Assembly (NCBI GenBank): GCA_024401215.1
Contig: JAKSLL010000011.1
Span: 1 to 64,000 of the forward strand
DNA: 64,000 nucleotides
Origin: Bacteroidaceae bacterium
GTDB lineage: Bacteria; Bacteroidota; Bacteroidia; Bacteroidales; Bacteroidaceae
Direction: 5' to 3'
The notes beneath the pieces were generated by a model, which was not told where the DNA came from, did not search any database, and saw nothing but the letters and a program-made list of their open reading frames with translations. Below, piece by piece: positions 35,144-44,254 of the stretch; the stretch's first letter is position 1; the number at the start of each line of letters is the position of its first letter. The translations under genes were made by a program, and so were the position numbers.

Positions 35144-37349
35144 ACTGCTATCTATACTTTTCACTCTTTTTGCAATTTCACCTATTATGGCACAGAATAA
35201 GCAATTCACATTAGACGACCTCATACCAGGCGGCAAAACTTATTACTCTACATCTGTACCTGAGAATAGTTTTTACACATGGTGGGGTGACGCATGCATC
35301 GAACTTAATATTGATGAGTGTCACCTTATCGAGAAAGACTATGGCACAAAGTCTGAAAATATAGTATTCAAGTCTCTGTCTTTGGACAATATCAACAAAA
35401 TACTTGAAGCTGGCGGGAGAAAGACAATAAGCAACTTCTACGATGCAACCTTTCCTTTCCATACAAACTCATTCATCGTTCTTTCACATAACAACGAAAA
35501 GACCATCATTGACTGGTTAGCTCAAAATATTGTATGGACGTGCGACATCGTACCAGAGGCTTCAAATCTCGACTGGAGCAAGTCATCGCTTTCGACAGCA
35601 TATACCATTGGCCATAATCTCTTCGTCATGACAGCTGATGGCGTAGTGCATCAAGTAAGTAATGATGGAAATATGTGCTTGGTGTATGGAGAAAGTGTTC
35701 ACCGCGACGAGTTTGGCATATCAAAAGGCACATTCTGGAATCCTGACGGCTCACTTCTTGCTTTCTACAAGATGGATCAAAGTATGGTGTCACAATACCC
35801 TCAAGTGGATATCAATCCAATTGATGAGTCACAAGTTTACACAAAAGAAGACAGTTCAGAAAACACTTCTCGATGTGCAGCCATAGAACCTGATCCTTAC
35901 CCTATGGCTGGTGAAGCTTCGCATAAAGTAAGTATAGGCATCTTCAATCCAGCTAACGAAAAGACAATATACCTTAATACCGGTGACCCTACTGACAGAT
36001 ACTTTACAAACATCACATGGTCACCAGACGGAACTAAAGTATATCTTATCGAACTAAACCGTGACCAGAATGAGGGTAAGCTTGATGAATACGACGCTTT
36101 CACAGGAGATAAGATACGCACCATCTTCACCGAAAGCAATGAAAAGTATTTTGAGCCATTGAATCCAATACAATTTCTGCCATGGGATAGCAGCAAATTT
36201 ATCTACCAGACCAGAAAGGATGGATTCAACCACATATATCTATATAGTATAAGCGGAAAACTCATCAAGCAACTCACAAATGGAGAATTTGAAGTCGCTG
36301 AGATATTGGGATTTAACAAGGAGCAGCAACGAATTGTATTCACCTCTAATGAGAAGAATTTGCTGCAACGTAATCTGTTCAGCGTTGACATGAGAGGCAA
36401 CAGGTTGTTGCTCGGCAATGGAACGGGATGGCATAATGCCGTTTTAAGCACAACAGGAAAGTTTGCTATCGACACATTCTCATCTCCTATCATTCCAAAA
36501 CACATAGATATAGTGTCAACACTCCACGGCGGTACGACAAATATCTTCGCTGCCAGGAATCCATGGAGCGAGTATGATGTACCTGAAATCAAAGTAGGTT
36601 CAATCAAAGCCGATGATGGAATAACAGATTTATATTACCGCCTAATCTTGCCTACAAATTTCGACCCAAGCAAGAAATACCCAGCGATAGTATATGTTTA
36701 TGGCGGTCCACACGCCCATAACATTGATGCTTCAAGAAACTGGGGAGCAAGAGGCTGGGACATTTGGATGGCACAAAAAGGATATGTGATGTTTTGCCTC
36801 GACAATCGTGGCAGCGAGAATCGCGGATTGGAGTTTGAACAAGCAACATTTCGCAATCTCGGAGTTGAAGAGATGAAAGATCAGATTAAAGGTGTAGATT
36901 TTCTGAAAAGTCTTCCTTATGTTGACAGCGAGAGACTTGGAATACACGGATGGAGCTTCGGCGGTTTCATGACATCAAGTCTAATGACTACATACCCTGA
37001 TGTGTTCAAGGTAGGCGTGGCAGGCGGTCCGGTAATAGACTGGAAGTATTACGAAGTAATGTATGGCGAACGCTATATGGACACTCCGCAGACCAACCCC
37101 GAAGGCTATAAAAACACATCGTTGCTTAACAAGGCAGAGAAATTGCAGGGAAGGTTGATGATTATCTACGGAGGCAATGACCCTGTATGTGTTCCTCAAC
37201 ACACACTTTCATTTGTGCGGGCATGTATTGACGCTGGCACTTATCCCGACCTCTTCACATATCCTGGTGATGGTCATAATATGACTGGCACGGATAGAGT
37301 GCATCTGCACAATGTGATAACAAGATATTTTGAAGATCACTTGAAATAA
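35136..37349 (+). CDS. dpp4: Dipeptidyl peptidase IV (S9 family)
   Basis: This 737-residue secreted protease removes X-Pro/X-Ala dipeptides from N-termini. It has a signal peptide (MTKLLSILFTLFAISPIMA), an eight-bladed propeller region (about 60-480), and an alpha/beta-hydrolase domain. The catalytic triad is Ser607 (HGWSFGGFM), Asp682 (GGNDPVCVP) and His714 (GDGHNMTG). The double-Glu N-terminus-recognition motif typical of DPP IV is probably DEFGI/YKMDQSM region in the propeller, but I cannot assign it with certainty. It overlaps folK by eight bases. Asaccharolytic or protein-using Bacteroidales commonly carry such enzymes for peptide uptake. Confidence 0.93.
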   Translation: MTKLLSILFTLFAISPIMAQNKQFTLDDLIPGGKTYYSTSVPENSFYTWWGDACIELNIDECHLIEKDYGTKSENIVFKSLSLDNINKILEAGGRKTISNFYDATFPFHTNSFIVLSHNNEKTIIDWLAQNIVWTCDIVPEASNLDWSKSSLSTAYTIGHNLFVMTADGVVHQVSNDGNMCLVYGESVHRDEFGISKGTFWNPDGSLLAFYKMDQSMVSQYPQVDINPIDESQVYTKEDSSENTSRCAAIEPDPYPMAGEASHKVSIGIFNPANEKTIYLNTGDPTDRYFTNITWSPDGTKVYLIELNRDQNEGKLDEYDAFTGDKIRTIFTESNEKYFEPLNPIQFLPWDSSKFIYQTRKDGFNHIYLYSISGKLIKQLTNGEFEVAEILGFNKEQQRIVFTSNEKNLLQRNLFSVDMRGNRLLLGNGTGWHNAVLSTTGKFAIDTFSSPIIPKHIDIVSTLHGGTTNIFAARNPWSEYDVPEIKVGSIKADDGITDLYYRLILPTNFDPSKKYPAIVYVYGGPHAHNIDASRNWGARGWDIWMAQKGYVMFCLDNRGSENRGLEFEQATFRNLGVEEMKDQIKGVDFLKSLPYVDSERLGIHGWSFGGFMTSSLMTTYPDVFKVGVAGGPVIDWKYYEVMYGERYMDTPQTNPEGYKNTSLLNKAEKLQGRLMIIYGGNDPVCVPQHTLSFVRACIDAGTYPDLFTYPGDGHNMTGTDRVHLHNVITRYFEDHLK

Positions 37350-37370
37350 ATAAATAAAAAAAAATATACA

Positions 37371-38168
37371 ATGGACAAATTGACTGTTATAAAAGTTGGC
37401 GGCAAGATTGTTGAAGACGATGCAACTCTCGCACAACTTCTAAAGGATTTTTCTGCAATTGAAGGAGCAAAAGTGCTTGTTCATGGCGGTGGTCGCTCAG
37501 CAACAAAGATTGCCTCACAGCTTGGCATCGAAAGTACAATGATCGGCGGCAGAAGAGTTACCGACGCAGAAATGCTGAATGTGGTGACAATGGTGTATGG
37601 CGGTCTAGTAAATAAAAATATCGTAGCAAAACTGCAAGCTTGCGGCATCAATGCTCTCGGTTTGACTGGCGCAGACATGAATGTCATGCTTTCTCACAAA
37701 CGCCCACTCAAGAAGGTAAAGATGGACGACGGCACAGAACAGATGGTTGACTTCGGTTTTGTTGGCGATGTGGATAAGTGCGACGGAAAGATGCTCGCTA
37801 CTCTTATAGGAGAGGGAGTTGTACCAGTAATGGCTCCGCTCACTCATGACAAGCAAGGCAATCTCCTCAATACTAATGCAGATACTATTGCAGGAGAAAC
37901 AGCCAAAGCTCTTGCGCCTTATTTTGATGTGACACTCATGTATAGTTTTGAACACGCAGGAGTGCTCCGCGATGCAGAAGATGAAAATTCAGTAATTGAA
38001 CTCATAACCGCCCAGAGCTTCGAACAACTCAAAGCTGACGGCATTGTGAATGGCGGTATGATTCCAAAAATTGAAAATGCACTCGAAGCGGTTAATGCAG
38101 GCGTGAAGCAAGTCATCATTACTAAAGCTGACGCAATAGATGGCAAGCATGGAACTGTTATCAAATAA
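37371..38168 (+). CDS. argB: Acetylglutamate kinase (N-acyl-glutamate kinase)
   Basis: This 265-residue amino-acid kinase phosphorylates N-acylated glutamate in arginine synthesis. VIKVGGKIVED and VLVHGGGRSATKIA are the nucleotide/substrate motifs, followed by LTGADMNVM and the C-terminal VNGGMIPKIENALEAVNAGVKQV. In Bacteroidetes the pathway is known to run through N-succinyl intermediates, so the physiological substrate could be N-succinylglutamate; that is family knowledge. It stands alone, 21 bases after dpp4, with a R1 repeat starting 5 bases past its stop. No other arg genes are in view. Confidence 0.95.
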   Translation: MDKLTVIKVGGKIVEDDATLAQLLKDFSAIEGAKVLVHGGGRSATKIASQLGIESTMIGGRRVTDAEMLNVVTMVYGGLVNKNIVAKLQACGINALGLTGADMNVMLSHKRPLKKVKMDDGTEQMVDFGFVGDVDKCDGKMLATLIGEGVVPVMAPLTHDKQGNLLNTNADTIAGETAKALAPYFDVTLMYSFEHAGVLRDAEDENSVIELITAQSFEQLKADGIVNGGMIPKIENALEAVNAGVKQVIITKADAIDGKHGTVIK

Positions 38169-38172
38169 TTTA

Positions 38173-38326
38173 TACAAGTTTCGCTTGTTGTGAAGTTAAA
38201 GGGTAATAAAGAGAAGTCAAAGGGTAGTTAAAGTGACAAATGTCCGACATAGCAAATGTCCCTTTAACTCCGAGCGAAGCGATAACTCCTCTTTAACTCC
38301 ACAAAACGAGCAAGTTGTAAACTTGT
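38173..38326. repeat. Dispersed repeat R1, copy B
   Basis: It starts TACAAGTTTCGCTTGTTGTG, runs through GTTAAAGGG units, GTGACAAATGTCCGACA and CGAGCGAAGCGATAACTCC, and ends with CAAGTTGTAAACTTGTG. Same orientation as copy C (45743-45915), opposite to copies A and D. It begins 5 bases after argB. The outer ends are complementary (ACAAGTTT / AAACTTGT). Confidence 0.8.
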
Positions 38327-38387
38327 GAAAATTGAATAATTTTATAAAAGCAGGCGTTTCCAGAATTAATTTCAGACTATATCTTTC

Positions 38388-38894
38388 ATGGATTTCAAGC
38401 TCGACATATTGCCTTTGAAAAATATCATTTTCAGAACAGCGTTACGCATCACCCTTAATAAGGAGGAGGCGGAGGACATCGTACAAGATATTCTCATGAA
38501 GATGTGGCAAAAAAGAGATGAACTGGAAAACGTACACAATCTCGAATCCTTCGCAATAACAGCAACCCGACACCTTGCCTTAGACAGAAAAGAAAAATTG
38601 GAATGTCAAAATATTCCTTTTGAAGAGGCCAGGCATGATGTGGTTGATGAACTTCAACGGAATGCAGAGGAATCTATCTCAGAACAAGAAGGACAGTCTT
38701 ATATAGAAAGTGTTATCAACTCTCTTCCTGAAAAACAACGAATGATTATTCATTTGAGAGACATTGAAGGAAAAAATTACAAAGAGATTGCAGAACTGCT
38801 AAGTATCAGTGAATCAGATGTAAAAGTAAGCATATTCCGTGCTCGAAATGAAATCAAAGAAAAAATCTTGAAAAAAAAATCACTTTTCTTGTAA
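38388..38894 (+). CDS. ECF-type RNA polymerase sigma factor
   Basis: This 168-residue protein has a region sigma2 (about 5-75, with TLNKEEAEDIVQDILMKMWQK) and sigma4 (about 105-160, with LPEKQRMIIHLRDIEGKNYKEIAELL) with the sigma3 domain missing, the layout of ECF sigma factors. The next gene, 107 bases downstream, looks like its membrane-bound anti-sigma partner. The target regulon is not visible; a near-by TPR/outer-membrane pair may belong to it, but no shared promoter could be recognised by eye. No clear TAnnTTTG is found upstream, only a near-match TATCTTTC (about 38380). Confidence 0.9.
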   Translation: MDFKLDILPLKNIIFRTALRITLNKEEAEDIVQDILMKMWQKRDELENVHNLESFAITATRHLALDRKEKLECQNIPFEEARHDVVDELQRNAEESISEQEGQSYIESVINSLPEKQRMIIHLRDIEGKNYKEIAELLSISESDVKVSIFRARNEIKEKILKKKSLFL

Positions 38895-39001
38895 CTTTTT
38901 CGTAACTCATCCGTCTTATATATAGAAGGGGTTGAAAAAAGCGAGATTTTAAGACTACATAATCTGCAAGAGACCCCATAAACAATTAACTCATCAGAAC
39001 A

Positions 39002-39514
39002 ATGGATTACAAGTACATCGAACAACTTTTGGATCGCTACTTCGACTGCCAGACAACTCTGCAAGAAGAAGAAATCCTCCGTTCATTCTTCGCACAGGAG
39101 GATGTACCTGCTCATCTCCTTCAATATGCAGAACTCTTCAAATATGAGACAGAAGCAAAGAAGGAGGCATTGGATGAGGAGTTTGATGCTCGCATAATTG
39201 CAAGAATAGAGAAGGAGGAGGCAGAAAAGAACAAGTCTGTGCGCATTGTCAAGATGCCAACACGCCACCTCACACCTTTCTTCAAGGCTGCAGCAGTTGT
39301 TGCAATCCTTCTCACCATTGGTGGAGCTGCAGAGCGTGCCATTGGCAAACATGAGGCGGAAGAGAAAAACAACACAATAGCCATTGACCCTTACATAAAA
39401 TCTGGTAGCGTTCAGCAAGCTATTCGTATAAAGGATGTAAGCAAAGCTGAAACAAAGGCAATCAATGACTCAGTCATCAACATCATGATAGAGAATAATG
39501 ATGACGTACAATAA
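39002..39514 (+). CDS. Putative membrane anti-sigma factor
   Basis: This 170-residue protein has a cytoplasmic N-terminus (YIEQLLDRYFDCQTTLQEEEILRSFF, about 5-30), a single TM segment (about 92-110, FFKAAAVVAILLTIGGAA), and a C-terminal segment of about 60 residues on the outside. Small one-TM proteins directly following an ECF sigma factor in Bacteroidetes are commonly anti-sigma factors; that identification rests on position and topology. It lacks the FecR domain of the polysaccharide-utilisation anti-sigmas. Downstream, a 39515-39861 gap contains a probable sRNA-like segment and terminator. Confidence 0.6.
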   Translation: MDYKYIEQLLDRYFDCQTTLQEEEILRSFFAQEDVPAHLLQYAELFKYETEAKKEALDEEFDARIIARIEKEEAEKNKSVRIVKMPTRHLTPFFKAAAVVAILLTIGGAAERAIGKHEAEEKNNTIAIDPYIKSGSVQQAIRIKDVSKAETKAINDSVINIMIENNDDVQ

Positions 39515-39684
39515 AGATTTTTTTGCTTTTACATAAATATTGATTAAACAATTCATGCTTAACTAAAACCAACCGGAGGACAAGCTGAGAAGCTTATTTC
39601 CTTCACAACCAAAAAGAGATTAATAAACATAAGCCATTTGAGCATGTTGAATCTCAAAATTCGTACTACCTTCATAGGAGCACG

Positions 39685-39721
39685 AAAAAGCCTGACAGGA
39701 CGAGTTCCAGTCAGGCTTTTT
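39685..39721 (+). terminator. Rho-independent terminator after the sigma/anti-sigma genes
   Basis: AAAAAGCCTGAC (39685-39696) pairs with GTCAGGCTTTTT (39710-39721) in a 12-bp stem, followed by T residues. It ends 140 bases before the TPR gene, so the sigma unit and the TPR/barrel unit are transcribed separately. Confidence 0.9.
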
Positions 39722-39828
39722 TAATTCTTAGTGACAAACTATCACTTCAATTATCAATGAAAACAATTAAATTATAGCAAATTAAGATATTTTATACATA
39801 GAAATAAAATCTATAACTATTTTTTATG

Positions 39829-39836
39829 TAAATTTG
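39829..39836 (+). promoter_or_regulatory. Probable -7 element of the TPR/barrel operon
   Basis: TAAATTTG matches TAnnTTTG. A -33 TTTG is not evident at the usual distance, so another activator or sigma factor is possible. Confidence 0.45.
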
Positions 39837-39861
39837 TCGGCAGAAACATTATTCCATTCAA

Positions 39862-41862
39862 ATGAAAATAAATAAAACTATGACCACATTGCTTGTGCTC
39901 CTATTGTCAGGTGTAGCACAGGCTCAACAAACTGCAACCAAACTTGTAGCAGACGGACATTATTTCGGTGCAAGACAGCAATTCGAAAGATTCATCGACA
40001 ATGCAGAAGCAGGCAACAAACACGTTAGTGAAGCCGAAGCACTAACACTCGTGTGCGACTATGTATTAAAGAACCCTGGCACAGCAGATAATATGAAGGC
40101 GTGGATTGACAAAAATCCTGCTTCGCCCTACGACGCAATACTGAATATATTGCGCCGCAACACCCTTGTCAGAGAGAAGAGATATGACGAGGCTGTGGAA
40201 ATCTTCTTTCAAAACGAAGCTGAAGGAATATATGTCAGCACTCCTCTCGCCTACCCTCTGACAAAACTGTCAGAAGAGGTGACAAGCTACAATAGCGTTC
40301 TATATCGTCTTGCAGGTGAAAAACTGTATGACGAGGGCCAATATGAAAGAGCCATCACATACCTTGAAAATGGAGAAGAGACACGCAATTCTCTTTACAA
40401 ACTCGGAATGTGCTACTATAAGACAAACATTTTTGCGAAAGCTTACCCTGCACTCATACAATCAGTACAAGGCAACAGAGACGAATTAGCGCAGAACGCA
40501 TTGATTCATGCAGGAAACGCTGCTTTATACACAAACAGCAAGGCTAACGCACAGTCAGCCTTTATGAATGCGGCAGGAATGACTGCTAATAACGCTTTGC
40601 GCGAACAAGCACTCTACAACTACTCGTTAACATTATACGAGAAATATGATAAGCAGACAGCGCCTGTCATGGAGCAGTTCTTAAGAGAATACCCAAAATC
40701 ACAATACGCAACAAGCATAGCACAATGCCTTGCTGCTTTCTACCTTGTAAACAAAGACTATGCTCGCGCACTCAATGCCATCAACAAGGTAAACCCACCA
40801 ACAGCCGATTCTCAGACAGAGAAACAAAAGATTCTCTACTGCCTTGCCAATCAGGAGTTGAACAGCAAAAGACTTCAAGAATCTATTGCTTACGCAACTC
40901 AATCTATAAACTTAGGCAATAAAGATGCTAACTCTTACGCAGAATCTTTCTTTGTCAGAGGCGACTGCAATTACCGTTTAGGAAATTATCACCAGGCAGC
41001 AAGCGACCTTATCACTGCTGTGAATCTTGGAGGTGGAGCGTTAGCAAACAACACAAATGCTCTCTACACTCTTGGATATGCACAATTCAAACAGCAGAAA
41101 TACCAAGGCGCGATAACAAATTTCCAAAAAGCCGTCGATGCTAAAGACATAACCAGGATGATTAAGGCTGACTCATACAACAGAATGGGTGACTGCCATC
41201 TCAACCTCAGAAACTACGACGAAGCCATCAGATTCTATGACAAAGCTAAAGCCACCGACCATACCATGGGCGATTATTCAATGCTACAGCAAGCATATAT
41301 CCAAGGCATAAAGGGCAACTACAGCGAGAAAATCAACATCATCAACAGCATGAAAGAAGAGTACTCTAACTCATCTTTAGCTGCTAAGGCGCTATACGAA
41401 CAAGGACGAGCATACATCCTCTCCGACCAAACTGATGACGCAATTAATATCTTCAATTCTATCATACAGAAGCATCCTGGAAGCGAATATGCCAAGAAGG
41501 CAAACGAAGAACTCGAAACTATCAAGACAAATATCGCTATACAAGATTCTATACGAGCAGCTGAAGATTCTATCGCAAGAGCAAAACTCCAAAAGGAGAT
41601 AGAGCTTGCAAAGGCACCAGTGGAGGCTGCACAGGCACTCTATGACGCTGGTCAGTACACAGAGGCGGAAAAGAGCATTATTGAAGCAATAGATAGCGGT
41701 ATCAATAAACCATACTGGCTGGCACGCGCCTTCATCCTTCTAAGTGACATCTATAAGGCAGAGGACAGAACTGCAGAATCAAAGCAGACTCTCGAATCCC
41801 TCAAAGAGAATTACACAGAGAATGATGATATACAAACGATGATTAAGGAACGATTGAAATGA
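39862..41862 (+). CDS. Secreted TPR-repeat protein
   Basis: This 666-residue protein has a signal peptide (MKINKTMTTLLVLLLSGVAQA) and then about ten or more TPR/Sel1-like helical repeats along its length, e.g. YDEGQYERAITYLENGEE, YTLGYAQFKQQKYQGAITNF, YNRMGDCHLNLRNYDEAIRFY, and KALYEQGRAYILSDQTDDAI. A short Gln/Lys/Glu-rich helix near 570-600 separates the last repeat. The stop overlaps the following barrel gene by four bases (ATGA), so the two products are made together and probably form a periplasmic-scaffold plus outer-membrane complex. Specific function unknown. Confidence 0.85.
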   Translation: MKINKTMTTLLVLLLSGVAQAQQTATKLVADGHYFGARQQFERFIDNAEAGNKHVSEAEALTLVCDYVLKNPGTADNMKAWIDKNPASPYDAILNILRRNTLVREKRYDEAVEIFFQNEAEGIYVSTPLAYPLTKLSEEVTSYNSVLYRLAGEKLYDEGQYERAITYLENGEETRNSLYKLGMCYYKTNIFAKAYPALIQSVQGNRDELAQNALIHAGNAALYTNSKANAQSAFMNAAGMTANNALREQALYNYSLTLYEKYDKQTAPVMEQFLREYPKSQYATSIAQCLAAFYLVNKDYARALNAINKVNPPTADSQTEKQKILYCLANQELNSKRLQESIAYATQSINLGNKDANSYAESFFVRGDCNYRLGNYHQAASDLITAVNLGGGALANNTNALYTLGYAQFKQQKYQGAITNFQKAVDAKDITRMIKADSYNRMGDCHLNLRNYDEAIRFYDKAKATDHTMGDYSMLQQAYIQGIKGNYSEKINIINSMKEEYSNSSLAAKALYEQGRAYILSDQTDDAINIFNSIIQKHPGSEYAKKANEELETIKTNIAIQDSIRAAEDSIARAKLQKEIELAKAPVEAAQALYDAGQYTEAEKSIIEAIDSGINKPYWLARAFILLSDIYKAEDRTAESKQTLESLKENYTENDDIQTMIKERLK

Positions 41863-43538
41863 ACAGGACAATTATGAAGAAACAACATATATTATATTTG
41901 CTCGCTGCAATCTCCACCCCAGCGTTCGCACAGCTCGACAATACCGTTGAGGTCACAAATACTGTTAAGCCTATCGTTACCGAGGCAAAGAAGGTGGAAA
42001 TGAAGAATCAAGCACTAACGCCAAATGCTAAACAGTACTCTATGGAATTTAACGTCCAGAGTACACAGCCATCGGCTTATGCTCAAGACACCCTTAGAGA
42101 CTACAGCAGCCCAGAAGTGATAAAAGGCGACAAAAACGGCTATCTGCAAGTTGCTGGTGGCATACAGGGAACTATTGACACACATGCGGCTTATAAAATA
42201 GACTTGACAGAAACCGACATTATCGGCATTGACCTCGCACTACAGGGGTTCAACGGACACACCCCAAACAACAAGGATTTCAATGTTGCTGGATGGAAAA
42301 GCCGCTTTTACGACAACCATGCCGCTCTGAAGTATAATCATAGATTTTATAATGGAGTAGATTTGTTTGTCAAGGGAAACTTTGAAAATCAAATGTTCAA
42401 CTACATGAGCCTCCAGAAAAAGAATAGTCCAACAGACAAGCAGCACAATATCCTCGCTGACTTCAATGCAGGACTCACTCCTTATAAAATGGACAATGTG
42501 ACTATAGGAGTTGAAGCCGGACTTAAACTCTTCAAACAACAGTATGTGTCAAGCCTCGAAGACAAACTCAGAGAGACTGTTATGCATATCAATGCAAATG
42601 GAGCTTATCATATTGATGACGAACAGAACATAGAAGTTGGAGTTGGGTTCATATCAACAGCATACCGCAATGATGAACTCAAAGGCGTTTCACGCTTCCA
42701 CATCACCCCTCATTATGTATATTCGTCAGACATGTTCAACTTAAAAGCAGGTGTATTTGTCAGCTCTATCGGAAATGTCGCACCAGATGTTGAATTGACA
42801 TACAAAATAGACCCAAAGAGCGCATTATATGCTGCATGTGTAGGTGGAGAAGACGTGAACGACTTCAGATACCTGACAGCAATCAATCCGTATTTTGCCA
42901 TTGCGCCAAAAGATGGCAGAAGAAAACTTGATGCTGAGTTCAAGCAGATAGATGTCAAGGCTGGATATAAGTTCTGCACATTAGTAGGACTCAGCGGAGA
43001 TATCAATCTCGGATATAAGACATCAAAGAATCATGCAAATATATCTTCAATGCTCAGCGACAAGAATTGCTATATGCACTACCCTGACATTGATTTCACA
43101 AAAAACAAGTGTTTCTACATCAACGCTGATTTTGCTTATGCTTATCAAGATGTCGTAAAACTTAACCTGAAAAATGCTTTCAACTTCGAAAGCAATAAGG
43201 CTAAAGATGAAGACTGGATGAGAGGCTCATACATCGTTCCTTTCTTTGAAATGGATTACAAGATGGACTTCCAAATCATCGACAACCTCTACTTTGGAGT
43301 AAACTGGGGATTGCAGACTTTCAACTCGCCAGAGATTGAAATGTCTAATGGCGAATTAGCTTACGACCGCCCTGCAACAATAGAGCTTGGAGCAAGTGTA
43401 CGCTATGTCCTCCCTACCGAACTTCCTCTTTCTGTATTCATAAAAGGCAACAATCTTATGAATCAGAATTATGACAGATATTTCGGGTATCGAAACATTG
43501 GAGCGAATTTTTTAGGTGGTTTTGCACTTAGTTTCTAA
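41859..43538 (+). CDS. Outer-membrane beta-barrel protein, partner of the TPR protein
   Basis: This 559-residue protein has a signal peptide (MKKQHILYLLAAISTPAFA; the ATG at 41874 is an alternative start). It consists of alternating beta-strand segments rich in aromatic/Gly residues and ends LGGFALSF, with the terminal aromatic expected of an outer-membrane barrel. A VNLMNQNYDRYFGY-like C-terminus (NNLMNQNYDRYFGYRN) resembles the last strands of TonB-dependent receptors, but no carboxypeptidase-like or plug domain precedes it. It is therefore a plugless TonB-receptor-like barrel. Pairing with a TPR protein suggests a dedicated assembly or export role; substrate unknown. Confidence 0.8.
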   Translation: MNRTIMKKQHILYLLAAISTPAFAQLDNTVEVTNTVKPIVTEAKKVEMKNQALTPNAKQYSMEFNVQSTQPSAYAQDTLRDYSSPEVIKGDKNGYLQVAGGIQGTIDTHAAYKIDLTETDIIGIDLALQGFNGHTPNNKDFNVAGWKSRFYDNHAALKYNHRFYNGVDLFVKGNFENQMFNYMSLQKKNSPTDKQHNILADFNAGLTPYKMDNVTIGVEAGLKLFKQQYVSSLEDKLRETVMHINANGAYHIDDEQNIEVGVGFISTAYRNDELKGVSRFHITPHYVYSSDMFNLKAGVFVSSIGNVAPDVELTYKIDPKSALYAACVGGEDVNDFRYLTAINPYFAIAPKDGRRKLDAEFKQIDVKAGYKFCTLVGLSGDINLGYKTSKNHANISSMLSDKNCYMHYPDIDFTKNKCFYINADFAYAYQDVVKLNLKNAFNFESNKAKDEDWMRGSYIVPFFEMDYKMDFQIIDNLYFGVNWGLQTFNSPEIEMSNGELAYDRPATIELGASVRYVLPTELPLSVFIKGNNLMNQNYDRYFGYRNIGANFLGGFALSF

Positions 43539-43554
43539 GAAAAACAACAAAAGT

Positions 43555-43585
43555 TTTGCGTAATGAAATAAAATGCGTAACTTTG
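43555..43585 (+). promoter_or_regulatory. Promoter of greA
   Basis: -33 TTTG (43555-43558) and -7 TAACTTTG (43578-43585), spacer 19. Transcription would begin near 43593, about 17 bases before the hairpin at 43610. Confidence 0.7.
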
Positions 43586-43609
43586 CAGCGGATTAAAGGA
43601 TAAAGGGTT

Positions 43610-43640
43610 CCGACATGTTAAATGTCGGGATTCTTTTTTC
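43610..43640 (+). terminator. Terminator-like hairpin in the greA leader
   Basis: CCGACAT (43610-43616) pairs with ATGTCGG (43622-43628), then GATTCTTTTTTC supplies a U-rich tail. It sits between the predicted greA promoter and the greA start, so it could act as an attenuator or make a short leader RNA. It may also terminate transcription from the upstream operon. Confidence 0.6.
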
Positions 43641-43702
43641 TTTCGCCCAAAATGAAAACATAATAATGTGAGAAATACTTAATACCAAAACAAAAAAGCA
43701 AT

Positions 43703-44173
43703 ATGGCATATATGTCACAAGAGGGCTACGACAAGCTTCGTGCCCAGATTAAGCAATTGGAAGAGATAGAAAGACCAGAGGTTATCCGCCAAATTGCTGA
43801 AGCCCGCGAAAAGGGCGACCTTTCAGAGAATGCAGAATACGATGCTGCCAAAGAAGCACAAGGCAAGCTCGAAACAAAGATAGCTGAACTTAAAGCAACT
43901 CTTGCTGACGCTAAGATTCTCGACCCTTCAAAACTTACAAAGACAGATGAGGTGCAAATCCTCTCTAAGGTTGAACTCAAGAATGTTGACAACGGCATGA
44001 AGGTTACCTACACTATTGTTAGTGAAGGCGAAGCCAATCTCCGTGAAAACAAGATTTCCATCAAGACTCCTATTGCACAAGGACTTCTTGGAAAGAAAGT
44101 TGGCGATGTTGCTGAAGTCGTTGTGCCACGCGGTACAATGAAATTCGAGATTATCAGCATCAACTTCGGATAA
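43703..44173 (+). CDS. greA: Transcript-cleavage factor GreA
   Basis: This 156-residue protein rescues stalled RNA polymerase by stimulating cleavage of the nascent RNA. The N-terminal coiled coil has RAQIKQLEEIERPEVIRQ and the functional tip AREKGDLSENAEYDAAKEAQ with the acidic Asp-Glu pair. The C-terminal FKBP-like domain follows (YTIVSEGEANLRENKIS, GKKVGDVAEVVVP). Predicted promoter and an attenuator-like hairpin lie in its leader. The HIT-family gene starts 82 bases after its stop. Confidence 0.97.
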   Translation: MAYMSQEGYDKLRAQIKQLEEIERPEVIRQIAEAREKGDLSENAEYDAAKEAQGKLETKIAELKATLADAKILDPSKLTKTDEVQILSKVELKNVDNGMKVTYTIVSEGEANLRENKISIKTPIAQGLLGKKVGDVAEVVVPRGTMKFEIISINFG

Positions 44174-44254
44174 AGCTGCAAAAGCCGATAGTGTGCAGGC
44201 ATAGACATGTTTCACACTATCAGCATTGTTTCACACCTAAATTCTCATTTCACA

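Larger units (their letters stand above)
39515..39861. other. 347-bp gap with terminator and a TPR-gene promoter
   Basis: No reading frame of interest. The stretch 39540-39684 is less AT-rich than its surroundings and includes an ACCAACCGGAGGACAAGCTG segment upstream of a strong terminator hairpin (39685-39721), suggesting a leader or small RNA. A -7 motif TAAATTTG at 39829-39836 lies about 25 bases before the next start. Confidence 0.45.
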
